A model generated the notes under the pieces. That model made no database searches. It saw only the letters and a list, made by a program, of their open reading frames with translations, and was not told the origin of the DNA. The translations under genes and the position numbers were made by a program. Shown here piece after piece: positions 51,881-60,074 of a stretch of DNA of 64,000 nucleotides. Numbering within the stretch: the first letter of the stretch is position 1; the number at the start of each line of letters is the position of its first letter. The DNA is from Flavobacteriaceae bacterium PS02337 (lineage in GTDB: Bacteria; Bacteroidota; Bacteroidia; Flavobacteriales; Flavobacteriaceae), in the NCBI GenBank assembly GCA_029959285.1, contig JASCOE010000008.1, positions 1 through 64,000 of the forward strand, given 5' to 3'.

Positions 51881-51888
51881 TATCTTTG
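51881..51888 (+). promoter_or_regulatory. Candidate -7 box for the MATE gene
   Basis: TATCTTTG is a perfect TAnnTTTG, 20 bases before the GTG start of the MATE gene. Confidence 0.5.
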
Positions 51889-51908
51889 CCGACTAAAATT
51901 GTTTACAA

Positions 51909-53294
51909 GTGAATTTAAAGCAGTACACCAAAGAGTTTTCGTATAATTTAAGACTGGCATATCCTGTTATTTTAGGAATGGTCGGACATACTTTAATTGG
52001 TATTGTCGATAATATTATGGTCGGAAAAATAGGAAGTACAGAATTGGCAGCAGTTTCACTTGGTAACAGCATGATTTTTATTGCAATGTCTTTAGGAATT
52101 GGTTTCTCTACAGCAATTACGCCAATTGTTGCAGAAGGTGATGCTGAAAAAAATGACAATAAAATTCGCTCTGCTTTTCATCACGGATTGTTTTTGTGTA
52201 CCATTTTAGGGCTAATACTTTTTGCCGTAATTATGTGCGCTAAACCTATAATGGAATTGTTAAAACAGCCAGCAGATGTTATTGTATTGGCAAAACCTTA
52301 TTTAGGTTGGGTTGCTTTTTCGTTGATTCCGTTAGTAATGTATCAAGGCTATAAACAGTTTGCAGACGGAATGTCGCTTACTAAATATTCTATGTATGCA
52401 ATGGTTATGGCAAACGTTTTACACGTCGGAATCAATTATGTTTTAATTTACGGAATTTGGATTTTTCCAAAAATGGGGATTATCGGTGCCGCTTTAGGAA
52501 CCGTAATTTCAAGAATATTTTTGGTGATGTTCATGCATATTATGCTTTCAAGAAGAGAAGATTTAAAGCGCTTTTTTAAAGGTTTTAGTTTTAATGAAAT
52601 ACAAAAAGCAACTATTAAAAAGATTATAAGCATCGGATTTCCTTCTGCTATGCAAATGCTTTTTGAAGTCGTATTGTTTACAGCTTCAATCTGGCTTTGC
52701 GGAAACATCGGAAAAACAAGTCAGGCGGCAAATCAAATTGCATTGAGTTTGGCATCTATGACTTTTATGTTTGCGATGGGATTAAGCGTGACTTCGATGA
52801 TTCGCGTAAGCAACCAAAGAGGTTTAATGGATTATAAAAAACTGATTGTTGTAGCACGTTCTATTTTCTTGCTCGCTATTATATTAGAAACCGTTTTTGC
52901 CATTTTCTTTATCGTTTTCCATAATTATCTTCCGTATTTATTTTTGAATATGGAGAATATAGGACAAATTTTAGATAATGAAGAAGTAATTGCAATTGCG
53001 TCAAAACTACTTCTAATTGCTGCGGTTTTCCAAATTTCTGATGGAATTCAGGTTGTGGTTTTAGGCGCTTTACGCGGAATGCAAGACGTAAAAGTTCCGA
53101 TGTATATTACATTTGTAGCGTATTGGGTTATTGGTTTTCCAATTTCATATTATTTGGGAGAATATACAGAACTCAAAGCGCAAGGCGTTTGGATTGGACT
53201 TTTGGCTGGTTTAACAGCAGCGGCTATTTTTCTGTATATTCGCTTTCATTACTTAACTAAAAAATTAAATTCTAATTCAGTTTCAAATAATTAA
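51909..53294 (+). CDS. MATE family multidrug efflux transporter
   Basis: This 461-residue protein has 12 predicted membrane helices. The N-half begins with YPVILGMVGHTLIGIVDNIMVGK (about 19-41, the MATE motif), and the C-half is symmetric. Such antiporters expel cationic drugs or metabolites using Na+ or H+. The start is GTG at 51909; no earlier ATG is in frame. Function in drug resistance is inferred from the family. It is divergent from the small barrel protein. Confidence 0.9.
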   Translation: MNLKQYTKEFSYNLRLAYPVILGMVGHTLIGIVDNIMVGKIGSTELAAVSLGNSMIFIAMSLGIGFSTAITPIVAEGDAEKNDNKIRSAFHHGLFLCTILGLILFAVIMCAKPIMELLKQPADVIVLAKPYLGWVAFSLIPLVMYQGYKQFADGMSLTKYSMYAMVMANVLHVGINYVLIYGIWIFPKMGIIGAALGTVISRIFLVMFMHIMLSRREDLKRFFKGFSFNEIQKATIKKIISIGFPSAMQMLFEVVLFTASIWLCGNIGKTSQAANQIALSLASMTFMFAMGLSVTSMIRVSNQRGLMDYKKLIVVARSIFLLAIILETVFAIFFIVFHNYLPYLFLNMENIGQILDNEEVIAIASKLLLIAAVFQISDGIQVVVLGALRGMQDVKVPMYITFVAYWVIGFPISYYLGEYTELKAQGVWIGLLAGLTAAAIFLYIRFHYLTKKLNSNSVSNN

Positions 53295-53334
53295 ATTTGA
53301 AATCTCTTAATAAAAGGCACAGTTAGTATAGATT

Positions 53335-53371
53335 GAAAAATCTCTTTAATCCTTTTAATCAGTGGCAAAAA
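53335..53371. repeat. Half of the GCCACAGATTAAA element
   Basis: AAAAATCTCTTTAATCC and TTTTAATCAGTGGCAAAAA match one arm of the palindrome at 22724-22805 (with a slip in AGTGGC) and have no inverted partner. It lies between the MATE gene and the small acidic gene. Confidence 0.65.
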
Positions 53372-53401
53372 AAATAATAACAAATACTAAAAAAAATAAA
53401 C

Positions 53402-53629
53402 ATGGAATTACCTAAATTTTTACTTGGAGATAATACTGATTTTCCAGACGATATCTTTATCATTCATCTTGATTACCCAAGATTTATCATCAATTTAAAA
53501 GATGATGAGGTTGAATTTTTAGAAGAAGCAGAAGATCTTGACGAAGCAGAATTAAACGCCGAAATGGAAGGTTTGATAGAAAAAGCAAATGATTTTTACG
53601 ATCGTGAATTAAACCGTTACGAAGAGTAG
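53402..53629 (+). CDS. Small acidic conserved protein
   Basis: The 75-residue protein is strongly acidic in its second half (about 34-75, rich in Glu and Asp with a helix). The first half has a strand pattern with FIIHLDYPRFIINL. No family is recognised. There is no signal peptide. It begins just after the half-element and ends about 50 bases before the LTA-synthase-like gene on the same strand. It may be co-expressed with that gene. Confidence 0.6.
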   Translation: MELPKFLLGDNTDFPDDIFIIHLDYPRFIINLKDDEVEFLEEAEDLDEAELNAEMEGLIEKANDFYDRELNRYEE

Positions 53630-53678
53630 AGATATACTGTAGTGCATCTTTACGATGTACATTTATAAGTTCTTACCA

Positions 53679-55610
53679 ATGAAAAAATTAAGTTTTTTAA
53701 AGCCTATATTTAATTTTATAGCAATCGGATTATTGATTACCACTTTAAGCCGAATTTTTTTGTTTTTTATCTTTAAAGAAAGAGTAGAGCAGACACCAGA
53801 TTTCTGGTATATTTTTCCAATCGGTCTTCGAATGGATTTAATTTTACTATGTTACTTGTCTTTTCTGCCGGCGGTATTGATTACATTTTTACCAAATAAA
53901 TGGATAAAATTTACCAATAGATTTTTAGTAATCTACAGTTTTCTTTTTCTGTTTTTAATTCTATTTGTAGAATTGGCTTCGCCAGATTTTGTAAAACAAT
54001 ACGATACTCGCCCAAATAAGATTTTCTTAGATTACCTTATTTACCCAAAAGAAGTGGTCGGAATGCTTTTAAAAAGTTATCTAACTTCTATCATTGTAAC
54101 ATTCCTGATTTTAGGAGTTGTCATTTATTTTGCATTCAAAAAAGGGCAGCAATTTTTCTATACAGCAAATTCAGATTATAAATTTAGATTAATGGTTTTT
54201 CCATTATTGGCTTTTTTATTGTTTTTTGGAGCGCGTTCAAGTTTGACTTCCAAACGTCCGATTAATGCTAGTAATGCCGTTTTTTCTACAGATCAGTTAA
54301 CGAATACTTTAGGTTTAAATTCATTTTATACCGTTGCATTTGCTGCGTATTCCATCAAAAATGAAGGAAACACCAAAATGTATGGCAAAATGGATGAAGC
54401 TGAAGCCATTGCTCGTGTAAAAAAATACATGATTGCTGGTCCAAATGATTTTACAGATGCTGAAATTCCGTTTTTACACGTACAACAACCAGATTCTGTT
54501 CTAAAGAAACCTTACAACTTAGTTATATTTCTTCAAGAAAGTTTAGGTGCAGAATATGTTGGGATTTTAGGAGGAAAACCATTGACACCAGAATTTGATA
54601 AACTTTCAAAAGAAGGAACTTTATTTACCAATTTATACTGCACAGGAACTAGAAGTGTTCGTGGAATTGAAGCTGTTGTAACAGGATTTTTGCCTTCGCC
54701 ATCAGAAAGTGTTGTTAAATTAGGAAATTCACAGCAAGGCTTTTTTACATTGGCAGAAGCTTTGAAACAAAAAGGTTACGAAACCAGTTTCATTTATGGC
54801 GGAATGGCAAATTTTGATAATATGGCATCTTTCTTTAATGGAAATGGTTTTAGTGATATTGTCGATCAAGAAGATTTTGAATCGGATGGAAATAAATATG
54901 CTTTTAAAGGAACTTGGGGTTATTCTGATGAAGATTTAGTTACGAAAGCCAATCAATATTTTAAATCGAAAGGTGACAAACCATTTTTCTCTTTAATGTT
55001 TTCGACTTCCAATCATGAACCTTTTGAATATCCAGCAGGAAGAATTAAACCTTATGATAAAAAACCTGCAACAGTAAACAACGCCATGAAATATGCTGAT
55101 TTCTCAATTGGAAAATTCTTCGAATTGGCGAAAAAAGAAGCGTATTTTAAAAACACCATTTTTATCGTAATTGCAGATCATAATACGAGAACATACGGTA
55201 AAAATTTAGTTCCGATTAATAAATTCCATATTCCGGCATTTATCATGGGACCTGGAGTTCCAAAGAATGCAGTTTATAGCAAATTAGCAAGTCAAATTGA
55301 TATTCCACCAACATTATTAAGTTATTTAGGAATTCCTTTCGAAACGCCAATGGTAGGTCGAAATTTAAATAAACTAGATCAGAAAGTACAAGGAAGATCG
55401 ATTATGCAGTTTAATGATATCAATGCTTTTAGAGTAGAAAATCAAGTTGTAATTATGCAACCGAATTTGAAACCATTGCAATTTGAAATCAAAAATGATA
55501 CGACTTTAGTTCCAGTAAAATTAAATGAAGAACTAGCAAAAGATGCTTTGGCGCATGTAATTACGGCTGGGAATTTGTATAAGGAAAGTAAATATAAATT
55601 GAGACGCTAA
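53679..55610 (+). CDS. LTA synthase-like sulfatase-fold membrane protein
   Basis: The 643-residue protein starts with five N-terminal membrane helices (about 8-195), followed by a large extracytoplasmic alkaline phosphatase/sulfatase domain (about 265-600). The catalytic Thr lies in CTGTRSVRG (about 323-331); metal ligands include the early Glu in FLQES and the ADHNTR segment. The family includes lipoteichoic acid synthases and periplasmic phosphoglycerol or phosphoethanolamine transferases. As a Gram-negative this organism lacks LTA, so the likely role is modification of periplasmic glycans or lipids. An internal ATG at 53679 is preferred over 53655. Confidence 0.87.
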   Translation: MKKLSFLKPIFNFIAIGLLITTLSRIFLFFIFKERVEQTPDFWYIFPIGLRMDLILLCYLSFLPAVLITFLPNKWIKFTNRFLVIYSFLFLFLILFVELASPDFVKQYDTRPNKIFLDYLIYPKEVVGMLLKSYLTSIIVTFLILGVVIYFAFKKGQQFFYTANSDYKFRLMVFPLLAFLLFFGARSSLTSKRPINASNAVFSTDQLTNTLGLNSFYTVAFAAYSIKNEGNTKMYGKMDEAEAIARVKKYMIAGPNDFTDAEIPFLHVQQPDSVLKKPYNLVIFLQESLGAEYVGILGGKPLTPEFDKLSKEGTLFTNLYCTGTRSVRGIEAVVTGFLPSPSESVVKLGNSQQGFFTLAEALKQKGYETSFIYGGMANFDNMASFFNGNGFSDIVDQEDFESDGNKYAFKGTWGYSDEDLVTKANQYFKSKGDKPFFSLMFSTSNHEPFEYPAGRIKPYDKKPATVNNAMKYADFSIGKFFELAKKEAYFKNTIFIVIADHNTRTYGKNLVPINKFHIPAFIMGPGVPKNAVYSKLASQIDIPPTLLSYLGIPFETPMVGRNLNKLDQKVQGRSIMQFNDINAFRVENQVVIMQPNLKPLQFEIKNDTTLVPVKLNEELAKDALAHVITAGNLYKESKYKLRR

Positions 55611-55785
55611 GGTTCTGAGATACTAAGGTTCTAAGTTTTTTTATTTAGAGAACTTAAAAAAAACATTGTCACATTGAGCGAAGTCGAAATGCTTTGCGGG
55701 TTCTCGACTTCGTTCGAACTGACAATGTCGAGAAAAAAAACTTAGAACCTTAGAACCTTAGCATCTTAGTTACTTAGAACCTTTA
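55606..55785. repeat. GGTTCTGAG/CTTAGAACC palindrome, copy 2, with nested element
   Basis: The left arm (GCTAAGGTTCTGAG...) is just at the LTA-synthase-like stop and the right arm (CTTAGAACCTTAG...) covers the last codons of meaB. Between them lies a second palindrome (55664-55727: CATTGTCACATTGAGCGAAG and the inverted CTTCGTTCGAACTGACAATG). The outer and inner elements are unrelated in sequence. Confidence 0.82.
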
Positions 55786-56867
55786 GAAAAATAAAATTTT
55801 AATAACATAGAAGCAGCTGCAAAAGATGAAATTTCATTGTTTTGCACTGCTTTTTTATTTTCTTCTAAAAGTGAAATAATTTCGGGTTGATTATAGAAAT
55901 TCTGCTTCAATTGTTCATTGATGGTTTCCATCATCCAGAAATGATTTTGTTCGTTTCTTTTCTCTTGAAAAAATCTTGATTCTTTTGTTAGATTGAAATA
56001 ATCAGAAATCGTATCCCAAACTTCGGGAATACCTTCTTTTGTTAATGAACTGCAGGTTGTTACTTTTGGTTGCCAATTTGATTTTTTTGGAGGAAATAAA
56101 TGCAAAGCGCGATTGAATTCCACTTTTGCCTGATTGGCTTTTTTGATATTATCGCCATCTGCTTTGTTGATTACGATTGCATCTGCCATTTCCATTATGC
56201 CGCGTTTGATGCCTTGAAGTTCATCTCCAGCTCCAGAAATTTTTAAAAGTAAAAAGAAATCTACCATACTGTGAACGGCAGTTTCACTTTGCCCAACGCC
56301 AACGGTTTCAATAATTATAGTATCAAAACCAGCTGCTTCGCAAAGAATAATCGTTTCTCTAGTTTTGCGCGCTACGCCGCCTAACGTTTCTCCAGAAGCA
56401 CTTGGTCTGATGAAAGCATTTTCATCTTTAACGAGTTCTTCCATTCGGGTTTTGTCGCCCAAAATACTTCCGTGTGAAAGCGAACTACTTGGATCAACCG
56501 CCAAAACAGCTACTTTTTTCCCTAATTGGGTAAGATGTTTTCCAAAAGCTTCTATAAAAGTGCTTTTTCCAACGCCTGGAACACCAGTAATTCCAATACG
56601 AACTGATTTATTTGCATGCGATAAACAGCCCTGAACAACTTCGCCTGCTTTTTCAAAATGATCCGGATTGGTGCTTTCTATTAAGGTAATGGCGCGACTT
56701 AAAGAAGTTCTATTGCCGTCTAAAATACCTTCAATTAATTCTTCGGAAGTTGGCTGTTGTTTGCGTTTATTTTTAATTTGATTAATAGCCAAAATGTTGG
56801 TGATTTCGGGAGATGAAATTCCAGGTTTTTCAGAAAGACTTCCAGCTTGTTTATTCAAATTTGACAA
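55770..56867 (-). CDS. meaB: Methylmalonyl-CoA mutase-associated GTPase MeaB
   Basis: MeaB is the G-protein chaperone that protects and loads cobalamin on methylmalonyl-CoA mutase. The 365-residue protein has the P-loop GVPGVGKST (95-103), the switch region VDPSSSLSHGSILGDKTRM, the DTIIIETVGVGQSE segment, and the NKADGDN base-recognition motif. The C-terminus (last six residues, FSKGSK) is written within a GGTTCT palindrome arm, so the repeat sets the end of the protein. The mutase genes are far away at 10.8-14.9 kb. Confidence 0.95.
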   Translation of the reverse strand: MSNLNKQAGSLSEKPGISSPEITNILAINQIKNKRKQQPTSEELIEGILDGNRTSLSRAITLIESTNPDHFEKAGEVVQGCLSHANKSVRIGITGVPGVGKSTFIEAFGKHLTQLGKKVAVLAVDPSSSLSHGSILGDKTRMEELVKDENAFIRPSASGETLGGVARKTRETIILCEAAGFDTIIIETVGVGQSETAVHSMVDFFLLLKISGAGDELQGIKRGIMEMADAIVINKADGDNIKKANQAKVEFNRALHLFPPKKSNWQPKVTTCSSLTKEGIPEVWDTISDYFNLTKESRFFQEKRNEQNHFWMMETINEQLKQNFYNQPEIISLLEENKKAVQNNEISSFAAASMLLKFYFSKGSK

Positions 56868-56981
56868 AATGCACTTTTTAGAAATGTAAAAGTACAGAAA
56901 ACAAAAACAGTTTCAAAAGTAGAATATAGCCTTAGAAACTGTTTTTTGTTAAAATATCGATTTATAAGTTCTGTAGAAAAA

Positions 56982-57020
56982 GCTTAAAATCTTAGAATCT
57001 CAGAACCTTAGCATCTTTAA
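56982..57020. repeat. CTTAGAACC half-element
   Basis: AAATCTTAGAATCTCAGAAC, then CTTAGCATCT: one arm of the GGTTCTGAG/CTTAGAACC family without a partner. It lies just downstream of the NAD(P)-binding gene stop. Confidence 0.6.
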
Positions 57021-57026
57021 AGAAAA

Positions 57027-57668
57027 TTAATATCCAGCTGTAAAACGAACTTGGTGATGTTTTGGAGTTTCTACTTCATCAGCAATAACAACTGCTAAAT
57101 CTTCTACAGATAAAATACTTCTTTGTTCGTCATTAAAAACTGGATTTTCTAAACCTAAACGGTATTTTCCAGTTCTTCCTGTTTTAGTACCAGCGTGCAT
57201 TTCGAATGCAGGACTAAAAAATGCCCAGTCTAAATCTTTTTCTTCTTTAATGATATTTAAATAATGTCTTGCAGCGTTTGCGCCAGGGAAAATTTCTTTT
57301 GGAAAATCTGGAGTATCAACCGCTTGTAAATCTGGAGCTACATATAAACTTCCCGCGCCGCCAATTGTAATGAAACGTTTTACACCCGATTTTTTAGCAG
57401 CTTCCTGAATAGCTTTAGAACCTGCTAAAAAATCATCGTAGATATTTGGGTTTGTCCATCCTGGATTATAAGCATTGATAATGGTGTCGTGACCTTTTAA
57501 AATTTCAGCTAAAGCTTCTACATTAAAAATATCTGCAGCAACCCAAGTTGCATCTGCTGAATCTTTTGGAGTTCTTGCAATGGCAGTAATTTCGTGTTTT
57601 CTGTCTGCCAATTCGTTTAAAATTGCTGAGCCAACAAATCCTGTAGCTCCGATAATTGCGATTTTCAT
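57027..57668 (-). CDS. NAD(P)-binding oxidoreductase (NmrA/atypical SDR type)
   Basis: The 213-residue protein begins with a Rossmann loop GATGFVGSAIL (about 7-17) and has a conserved late segment. It resembles the flavin reductase or NAD(P)H-binding YwnB-like atypical SDR group. There is no YxxxK. A redox or sensing role is possible. The Rrf2 regulator lies immediately upstream on the same strand (58 bases), so it may control this gene. Confidence 0.8.
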   Translation of the reverse strand: MKIAIIGATGFVGSAILNELADRKHEITAIARTPKDSADATWVAADIFNVEALAEILKGHDTIINAYNPGWTNPNIYDDFLAGSKAIQEAAKKSGVKRFITIGGAGSLYVAPDLQAVDTPDFPKEIFPGANAARHYLNIIKEEKDLDWAFFSPAFEMHAGTKTGRTGKYRLGLENPVFNDEQRSILSVEDLAVVIADEVETPKHHQVRFTAGY

Positions 57669-57725
57669 AATATATAAATTTATTTAGTAATAAAAAATGT
57701 TACAGTTTTGATTAAAAAAATAGTT

Positions 57726-58133
57726 TTAAAATTGATTCGAAAAATCTTCCAATGAAATGCCCTCTAATTGAGAACTAACTTTTTGATTCATTTCTGCATA
57801 CAAAGCTTCCAGATTTTTATTGATATTTTTTCCAACAGGACAATCTGGATTCGGCTGATTTTTAGCAAAACCTAAACCAATGGTTTCAAAAGTCATTTCG
57901 AATATTTGTTTTAAAGTCAGTTCAGCAGCATTTACTGCCAATTTTGTACCGCCATTTTTTCCTTCTTTACTTTCTACAATATGATGTGATTTTAAATTGG
58001 AAATTTCTTTTCGAACCAGAACAGGATTTAAATTCATACTTCCCGCAATAAACTCCGACGACAAATAATCGTTTGGAAATTTATGCAACAAAGTTAGAAT
58101 GTGAATCGTTATGGCAAATTTACCTGAAATCAT
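57726..58133 (-). CDS. Rrf2 family transcriptional regulator
   Basis: The 135-residue protein has the Rrf2 winged helix-turn-helix (about 5-70, with LNPVLVRKEISNLKSHHIVESKEGKNGGTKL). The region where IscR and NsrR carry three Fe-S cysteines has only one here (in NPDCPVGK), so a cluster is unlikely; a YwnA-like single-Cys redox sensor is the better match. It probably regulates itself and the oxidoreductase gene that follows. Confidence 0.88.
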   Translation of the reverse strand: MISGKFAITIHILTLLHKFPNDYLSSEFIAGSMNLNPVLVRKEISNLKSHHIVESKEGKNGGTKLAVNAAELTLKQIFEMTFETIGLGFAKNQPNPDCPVGKNINKNLEALYAEMNQKVSSQLEGISLEDFSNQF

Positions 58134-58227
58134 ACTGTAATAATATATGTTACAAATTTAAAACTTTTTATAACACAAAATACTAATTTAACTAAAAATT
58201 AATTCTTTACCTCAAATTTTAAATACT

Positions 58228-58235
58228 TATTTTTG
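58228..58235 (+). promoter_or_regulatory. Candidate -7 box for the AEC gene
   Basis: TATTTTTG matches TAnnTTTG and lies only 15 bases before the ATG, giving a near-leaderless transcript. A TTTACC at about 58207 may be a weak -33 site. Confidence 0.4.
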
Positions 58236-58250
58236 TCTTGATCTTAATAT

Positions 58251-59162
58251 ATGAACAACTTCCTTCTAATATTTCTCTTTCTTTCACTCGGGTTGATTTT
58301 ACAACGAGTCAAACAATTTCCGACTCATATTTACAAAACGCTCAATAAAATTGTTATTTATTTTTGCCTTCCTGCGATTACTTTATATCATATTCCGAAA
58401 ATAAAATGGAGTAACGATTTATTGTTTCCGATAGGAGCGGGCTGGATAACTTATATTTTGGCTTTTATCTTTTTTCATTTTTTAGGAAGAAGAAACGGAT
58501 GGTCAAATAAATTGATTGGTTGTTTAATTTTAACAGCGGGATTAAGCAACAGTTCTTTTCTCGGTTATCCGATTATTGAAGCTTTGTTTGGAAAGAAAGG
58601 TTTAGAAACTGCTGTTTTGGTAGATCAACCCGGAACTTTTGTTGTGGTTTCAACTCTTGGCGTTTTTACAGCAGCTTTTTATTCTAAAGGAAGTCCAAAT
58701 TTTTTAGGGATATTTAAAAAGATTATTACTTTTCCGCCATTTTTAATGTTTGTTTTGGCTTGTGTTTTCAATGTTTTGAATTATGATTTACATGAAAATG
58801 TTCAAAATTTATTACTAAAAATTGGAAGTTTGGTAACTCCTTTAGCCCTTCTTTCGGTTGGATTACAACTAACTTTCGATCGAAAAAGCCAGCATTGGAA
58901 ATTTTTAAGATTGGGACTTTTCTTTAAATTGATTTTAGTTCCCTTTATCATTTTTGTACTGTATGTTTTTATTTTCAATCAGCGTTCAGAAGTTATAAAA
59001 ATTACTTTAATGGAAACTGCAATGGCGCCGATGATTACAGGTGCAATCTTGGCTTCAACTTACGGATTAAAGCCAAAATTAAGCAGTATGATGATTGGTT
59101 TTGGAATTCCAATTTCCTTTATAACACTTGCTTTTTGGTATTTTATTTTGACCTTTATTTAG
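58251..59162 (+). CDS. AEC family transporter (auxin efflux carrier-like)
   Basis: The 303-residue protein has about ten membrane helices with a central break, as in the BASS/AEC fold. The conserved stretch SNSSFLGYPI (about 103-112) and a second half with LLSVGLQL (about 205-212) match the family. Bacterial members carry dicarboxylates such as malate or malonate; the substrate here is unknown. It is divergent from the Rrf2 gene. Confidence 0.85.
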   Translation: MNNFLLIFLFLSLGLILQRVKQFPTHIYKTLNKIVIYFCLPAITLYHIPKIKWSNDLLFPIGAGWITYILAFIFFHFLGRRNGWSNKLIGCLILTAGLSNSSFLGYPIIEALFGKKGLETAVLVDQPGTFVVVSTLGVFTAAFYSKGSPNFLGIFKKIITFPPFLMFVLACVFNVLNYDLHENVQNLLLKIGSLVTPLALLSVGLQLTFDRKSQHWKFLRLGLFFKLILVPFIIFVLYVFIFNQRSEVIKITLMETAMAPMITGAILASTYGLKPKLSSMMIGFGIPISFITLAFWYFILTFI

Positions 59163-59272
59163 TTTAAAATAGTAATTATATCGAGAAAGTAGAATTTTAA
59201 CTTTTTTTTACGTTTTGAATGTTTTCTAAATGCATTTTTTAATTAATTTTAGAGGAACTAAAAAATTAAATT

Positions 59273-59911
59273 ATGTCAACATTAAGATTAGGCGATATAG
59301 CTCCAGATTTTCATGCAGAAACCACGCAAGGACCAATCAATTTTCACGAATGGTTAGGAGATTCTTGGGGCGTTTTATTTTCGCATCCAGCAGATTTTAC
59401 TCCTGTTTGTACAACTGAATTAGGAACTGTCGCGAATTATGTTCCAGAATTCAATAAAAGAAATACTAAAGTTCTAGCTTTGAGTGTAGACGGTTTAGAC
59501 TCTCACAAAGAATGGATTAAGGATATTAACGAAACTCAAAATACAGAAGTTAATTTCCCGATTATTGCAGATGAGGACAAAAAAGTAGCGAATCTATACG
59601 ACATGCTTCATCCAAATGCAAGTGACAAATTTACAGTTCGTTCTGTTTTTGTTATTGGACCAGATAAAAAAATAAAATTGACTTTGACTTATCCAGCTTC
59701 AACTGGAAGAAATTTTGACGAATTACTTCGCGTAATTGACAGTTTGCAATTGACTGCAAATTACAGCGTTGCAACTCCAGCAAACTGGAAAGATGGTGAA
59801 GATGTTGTAATTGCACCAGCAATTCCAGATAGTGATATTCCAGCAAAATTCCCAAAAGGACATACACCAATTAAACCTTATTTGCGTTTGACTCCGCAGC
59901 CAAATAAGTAG
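59273..59911 (+). CDS. 1-Cys peroxiredoxin (Prx6 type)
   Basis: The 212-residue protein reduces peroxides with a single catalytic cysteine C46 in HPADFTPVCTTEL. No other cysteine is present, so it is of the 1-Cys type and needs an external reductant. The Prx6 C-terminal domain (about 150-212, with the LRLTPQP end) is complete. The gene precedes a GGTTCT palindrome and a terminator. A role in oxidative defence is inferred from the family. Confidence 0.94.
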   Translation: MSTLRLGDIAPDFHAETTQGPINFHEWLGDSWGVLFSHPADFTPVCTTELGTVANYVPEFNKRNTKVLALSVDGLDSHKEWIKDINETQNTEVNFPIIADEDKKVANLYDMLHPNASDKFTVRSVFVIGPDKKIKLTLTYPASTGRNFDELLRVIDSLQLTANYSVATPANWKDGEDVVIAPAIPDSDIPAKFPKGHTPIKPYLRLTPQPNK

Positions 59912-59917
59912 TTTTTT

Positions 59918-60074
59918 GAGGTTCTAAGTCACTGAGCTACTAAGGTTCTAAGGTCTTTAATATAAAAGCGCTAAGATTTCGATTTGTGAAATCTTAGCGC
60001 TTTATTTTTTATATAAATTTAAAGGAATTGAAAAAACCTTAGAACCTTAGCAACTTAGTACCTCAGAACCTTAT
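59918..60074. repeat. GGTTCTGAG/CTTAGAACC palindrome, copy 3, around a terminator
   Basis: The left arm (GAGGTTCTAAGTCACTGAGC, then CTAAGGTTCTAAGG) and the right arm (CCTTAGAACCTTAG, then CTTAGTACCTCAGAACC) flank a strong hairpin at 59965-60010. It lies between the peroxiredoxin and the antiporter gene, which converge. Confidence 0.82.
59965..60010. terminator. Terminator inside the palindrome
   Basis: A perfect 16-base stem (AAAGCGCTAAGATTTC / GAAATCTTAGCGCTTT) with T- and A-rich flanks serves the convergent prx and antiporter genes. Confidence 0.88.

Noticed and set aside
5547-60074. CRISPR array
   Set aside because: The repeated words are imperfect, inverted and scattered; there are no equal-length direct repeats with unique spacers and no cas genes.
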